Of a DNA stretch of 64,000 nucleotides, positions 61,258-64,000 are shown one piece after another (the stretch's first letter is position 1; each line of letters starts with the position of its first letter). This DNA is from an uncultured Pelagibacteraceae bacterium (GTDB taxonomy: Bacteria; Pseudomonadota; Alphaproteobacteria; Pelagibacterales; Pelagibacteraceae), in NCBI GenBank assembly GCA_902519325.1, contig CABYJU010000001.1, positions 62,001-126,000 of the forward strand, given 5' to 3'. The translations under genes were made by a program, and so were the position numbers. Under the pieces are notes generated by a model. The model worked only from the letters and a program-made list of their open reading frames with translations. It was not told the origin of the DNA and did not search any database.

Positions 61258-64000
61258 TATAATTTTGTGGGCATAGGCTTATCTTTATCAATTTTATATT
61301 TTTTAATTGCATCTACCGCATGTTTAGAAGCAATTAATTGTTCATTAGATAAAATACTTAAGCCATATGCAACTATATGCTCTTTATCTACTTCAAAAAA
61401 TTTTCTTAGATTTTTTCTTGTATCACTTCTACCAAATCCATCTGTACCCAATGAATAAAAACTTTTATTTATGTAAGGTCTAATTTGGTCAGAATTCATT
61501 CTCATGTAATCTGAAGCTGCTAAAATAGGACCTTCGGTTTTTCCAAGGCATTTTTCAACGTAAGAGATTTTTTTCTCTCCTCCTGGATTAAGCAAATTAT
61601 ACCTTTCTGTTTCAAGTCCATCTCTTCTTAATTCATTAAAACTGGTAACACTCCATACTTCACTATCAACATGATATTCATTTTGTAAAATTTCTGCTGC
61701 TTCAATCATCTCTCTTAAAATTGTTCCTGAACCCAATAATTGAATCTTATTTTTTTTATTCTTGCTGAAATCTTTTATTTTATACATCCCTTTTAATATG
61801 CCTTCTTCACAATCTTTGGGCATCTCTGGATGTGAATAATTTTCATTCATTGTTGTAATATAGTAAAAAATATTTTCATGTTTTTCATGCATTCTTCTTA
61901 AACCTTCTTTAAAAATTGTAGCTAATTCATAATGAAAGGTTGGATCATAAGAAACACAATTTGGAATTGTTGATGCTAATAAATGACTGTGACCATCTTG
62001 GTGTTGAAGGCCTTCTCCAGCCAAAGTTGTTCTTCCAGCTGTAGCTCCAATTAGAAATCCTCTTGTTTGACTATCTCCAGCTGCCCACGCAAAATCGCCA
62101 GTTCTTTGAAAACCAAACATAGAATAAAAAAGATAAATTGGTATCATTTCTATATCATGATTTGAATACGATGTTCCTGCAGCTATCCATGATGCCATGG
62201 ATCCAGCCTCATTTATTCCTTCCTCTAAAACTTGACCACTTTTCTCTTCCTTGTAAGAGCTTAATTGAGCTGAGTCCTCTGGCTCATATTTTTGACCTTC
62301 ATGCGCATATATACCTATTTTTTGGAAAAAACCTTCCATACCAAATGTTCTTGCTTCATCAGGGATTATTGGAACAAGTCTTGGAGCAACATTTTTATCT
62401 CTTAGCAAATTCGTCAACATCCTAACAAGTGCCATAGTAGTTGACATTTCTTTTTCACCAGTTGATTTTTTCATAAAGTCAAAAATATCATTACTTGGTG
62501 TTTTGATTGGTTTAGAAAAAGACGATCTCTCAGGAATATATCCTCCTAAAGCCAATCTTCTTTTTTTTAAGTATTTTATTTCCTCTGAATTTTCATCAGG
62601 TCTAAAATATTCTATATTTTTGACTTGTTCATCTGTTAATGGAACATCAAATCTATCTCTATAATATAGCAAATCATCTACACCTAATTTTTTTTGCTGA
62701 TGGGTTGTATTTATACTTTCACCAGATTTTCCCATACCGTATCCTTTAATTGTTTTAGCTAATATGACTGTTGGTCTGTCTTTTGTATTAATAGCTTTAT
62801 GATAAGCAGCATAAACTTTATGAGGGTCATGACCGCCTCTATTTAATTTCCAAATATCGCTATCCGTATAACTTGCAACTAGATTTTTAAGTTCAGGGTA
62901 TTTCCCAAAGAAGTTATCTCTAACATATAAACCGCCTTTTGCTTTAAAGGCTTGGTATTCTCCATCAACTGCTTCGTTCATTCTTTTTACAAGTAAACCT
63001 GATTTATCATTTGCGAGTAGAGGATCCCAATATGATCCCCAAATGACTTTTATTACATTCCATCCAGCTCCTCTAAAAATTCCTTCTAATTCTTGAATAA
63101 TTTTACCATTGCCTCTTACTGGACCATCTAATCTTTGTAGGTTGCAGTTCACAACATAAATCAAGTTATCTAACTTTTCTCTTGCTGCTAAACCAATAGA
63201 TCCTAGAGCTTCAGGCTCGTCTATTTCACCATCTCCTAAGAAAGACCAAACTTTTCTATTCTCATCTTTTATTAATTTTCTATTAATAAGATATTTCATA
63301 AATCTTGCCTGATAGGTTGCCATCATTGGTCCAAGACCCATGGAAACAGTTGGAAACTGCCAAAACTTTGGCATCAACCATGGATGAGGATAAGATGACA
63401 AACCTCCTGGGTAAACTTCCTGTCTGAATCTATCTAATTGCTTCTCGTCAAGTCTTCCTTCCAAAAAAGCTCTAGCGTAAATACCTGGCGCTGAATGTCC
63501 TTGGAAATAAATTAAATCTCCACCAAATTTATTGCTTTTAGCTCTCCAAAAATGATTCATTCCTATATCATAAAGAGTTGCTGCTGAAGCAAATGTCCCA
63601 ATGTGACCTCCTAATGAAGGATCTCTCATGTTTGCTCTGACAACCATAACTGCTGAATTCCATCGAATTAGTGCTCTGATTTTTCTTTCGATATTTTGAT
63701 CGCCTGGAGATTTTATCTCTTCATCTGCTGGTATAGTGTTTATGTATGGTGTATTTTGGGTGTAGGGTATATTTGATCCCTCTTTATATGCCTGATCAAT
63801 TAATTGTTTAATTAAAAAATGAGCTCTCTCAGGTCCTTCGGAATGTACTACAGCAGACAAAGATTCTAACCATTCTTTTGTCTCTTGAGAATCAATATCA
63901 TTATTATTTTCAACTATTTCTAATCTTTCATTATGTTCTTCTACTTGTGTATTTTCTACTTTGATCTCTTTATGTGCACTCGTATCTAATTCAAAATTAT
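61257..64000 (-). CDS. aceE: Pyruvate dehydrogenase E1, homodimeric type (N-terminus beyond window)
   Basis: GPERAHFLIKQLIDQAYKEGSNIPYTQNTPYINTIP, GGHIGTFASAATLY; frame stays open past 63860 to the window edge (...QETKEWLESLSAVVHSEGPERAH). Confidence 0.95.
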   Translation of the reverse strand, partial: NFELDTSAHKEIKVENTQVEEHNERLEIVENNNDIDSQETKEWLESLSAVVHSEGPERAHFLIKQLIDQAYKEGSNIPYTQNTPYINTIPADEEIKSPGDQNIERKIRALIRWNSAVMVVRANMRDPSLGGHIGTFASAATLYDIGMNHFWRAKSNKFGGDLIYFQGHSAPGIYARAFLEGRLDEKQLDRFRQEVYPGGLSSYPHPWLMPKFWQFPTVSMGLGPMMATYQARFMKYLINRKLIKDENRKVWSFLGDGEIDEPEALGSIGLAAREKLDNLIYVVNCNLQRLDGPVRGNGKIIQELEGIFRGAGWNVIKVIWGSYWDPLLANDKSGLLVKRMNEAVDGEYQAFKAKGGLYVRDNFFGKYPELKNLVASYTDSDIWKLNRGGHDPHKVYAAYHKAINTKDRPTVILAKTIKGYGMGKSGESINTTHQQKKLGVDDLLYYRDRFDVPLTDEQVKNIEYFRPDENSEEIKYLKKRRLALGGYIPERSSFSKPIKTPSNDIFDFMKKSTGEKEMSTTMALVRMLTNLLRDKNVAPRLVPIIPDEARTFGMEGFFQKIGIYAHEGQKYEPEDSAQLSSYKEEKSGQVLEEGINEAGSMASWIAAGTSYSNHDIEMIPIYLFYSMFGFQRTGDFAWAAGDSQTRGFLIGATAGRTTLAGEGLQHQDGHSHLLASTIPNCVSYDPTFHYELATIFKEGLRRMHEKHENIFYYITTMNENYSHPEMPKDCEEGILKGMYKIKDFSKNKKNKIQLLGSGTILREMIEAAEILQNEYHVDSEVWSVTSFNELRRDGLETERYNLLNPGGEKKISYVEKCLGKTEGPILAASDYMRMNSDQIRPYINKSFYSLGTDGFGRSDTRKNLRKFFEVDKEHIVAYGLSILSNEQLIASKHAVDAIKKYKIDKDKPMPTKL

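Noticed and set aside
60878-61276. 132-aa + strand ORF antisense to aceF
   Set aside because: Ser/Ile-rich antisense shadow of the lipoyl-domain linker; no family support.

Overview
AT-rich, densely packed bacterial chromosome segment whose gene content, order and protein sequences resemble a streamlined marine alphaproteobacterium of the SAR11/Pelagibacter type. This affiliation is inferred by recognition, not by search. The window is mostly core genes: rpsA-ihfB-pyrF-trpF-trpB-trpA-accD-folC; a long minus-strand run murA-DUF2948-hisD-infA-tRNA-Phe-csp-tRNA-His-hisS-hisZ-sulfotransferase-hisG-rmuC-PD-(D/E)XK nuclease-sbcB; rpmH-rnpA-yidD-yidC-argB-HAD-dapD-dapE-HDAC-SET; truA-fmt-def; aroK-aroB; bolA/J-domain/cobS/cobT; regB, gyrB, lepA, pheST, rplT-rpmI-infC-thrS, gltBD, uppP, and aceF/aceE. 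Four tRNAs are present (His, Phe, Thr, Ser). I saw no rRNA, CRISPR array, prophage or IS element. Items most worth a second look: (1) a His-codon-rich micro-ORF just upstream of tRNA-His-hisS-hisZ-hisG, with possible alternative RNA pairings; (2) a tRNA-His lacking an encoded G-1, next to a divergent HisRS; (3) an alpha/beta hydrolase split by one nucleotide at an A9 tract; (4) an adjacent HDAC-like/SET-domain pair; (5) a J-domain + CobS + CobT cassette without cobalamin genes; (6) a three-gene nuclease cluster; (7) a sulfotransferase embedded in the his cluster; (8) an orphan secreted protein with an overlapping membrane micro-ORF. All findings rest on reading the sequence; no searches were run.
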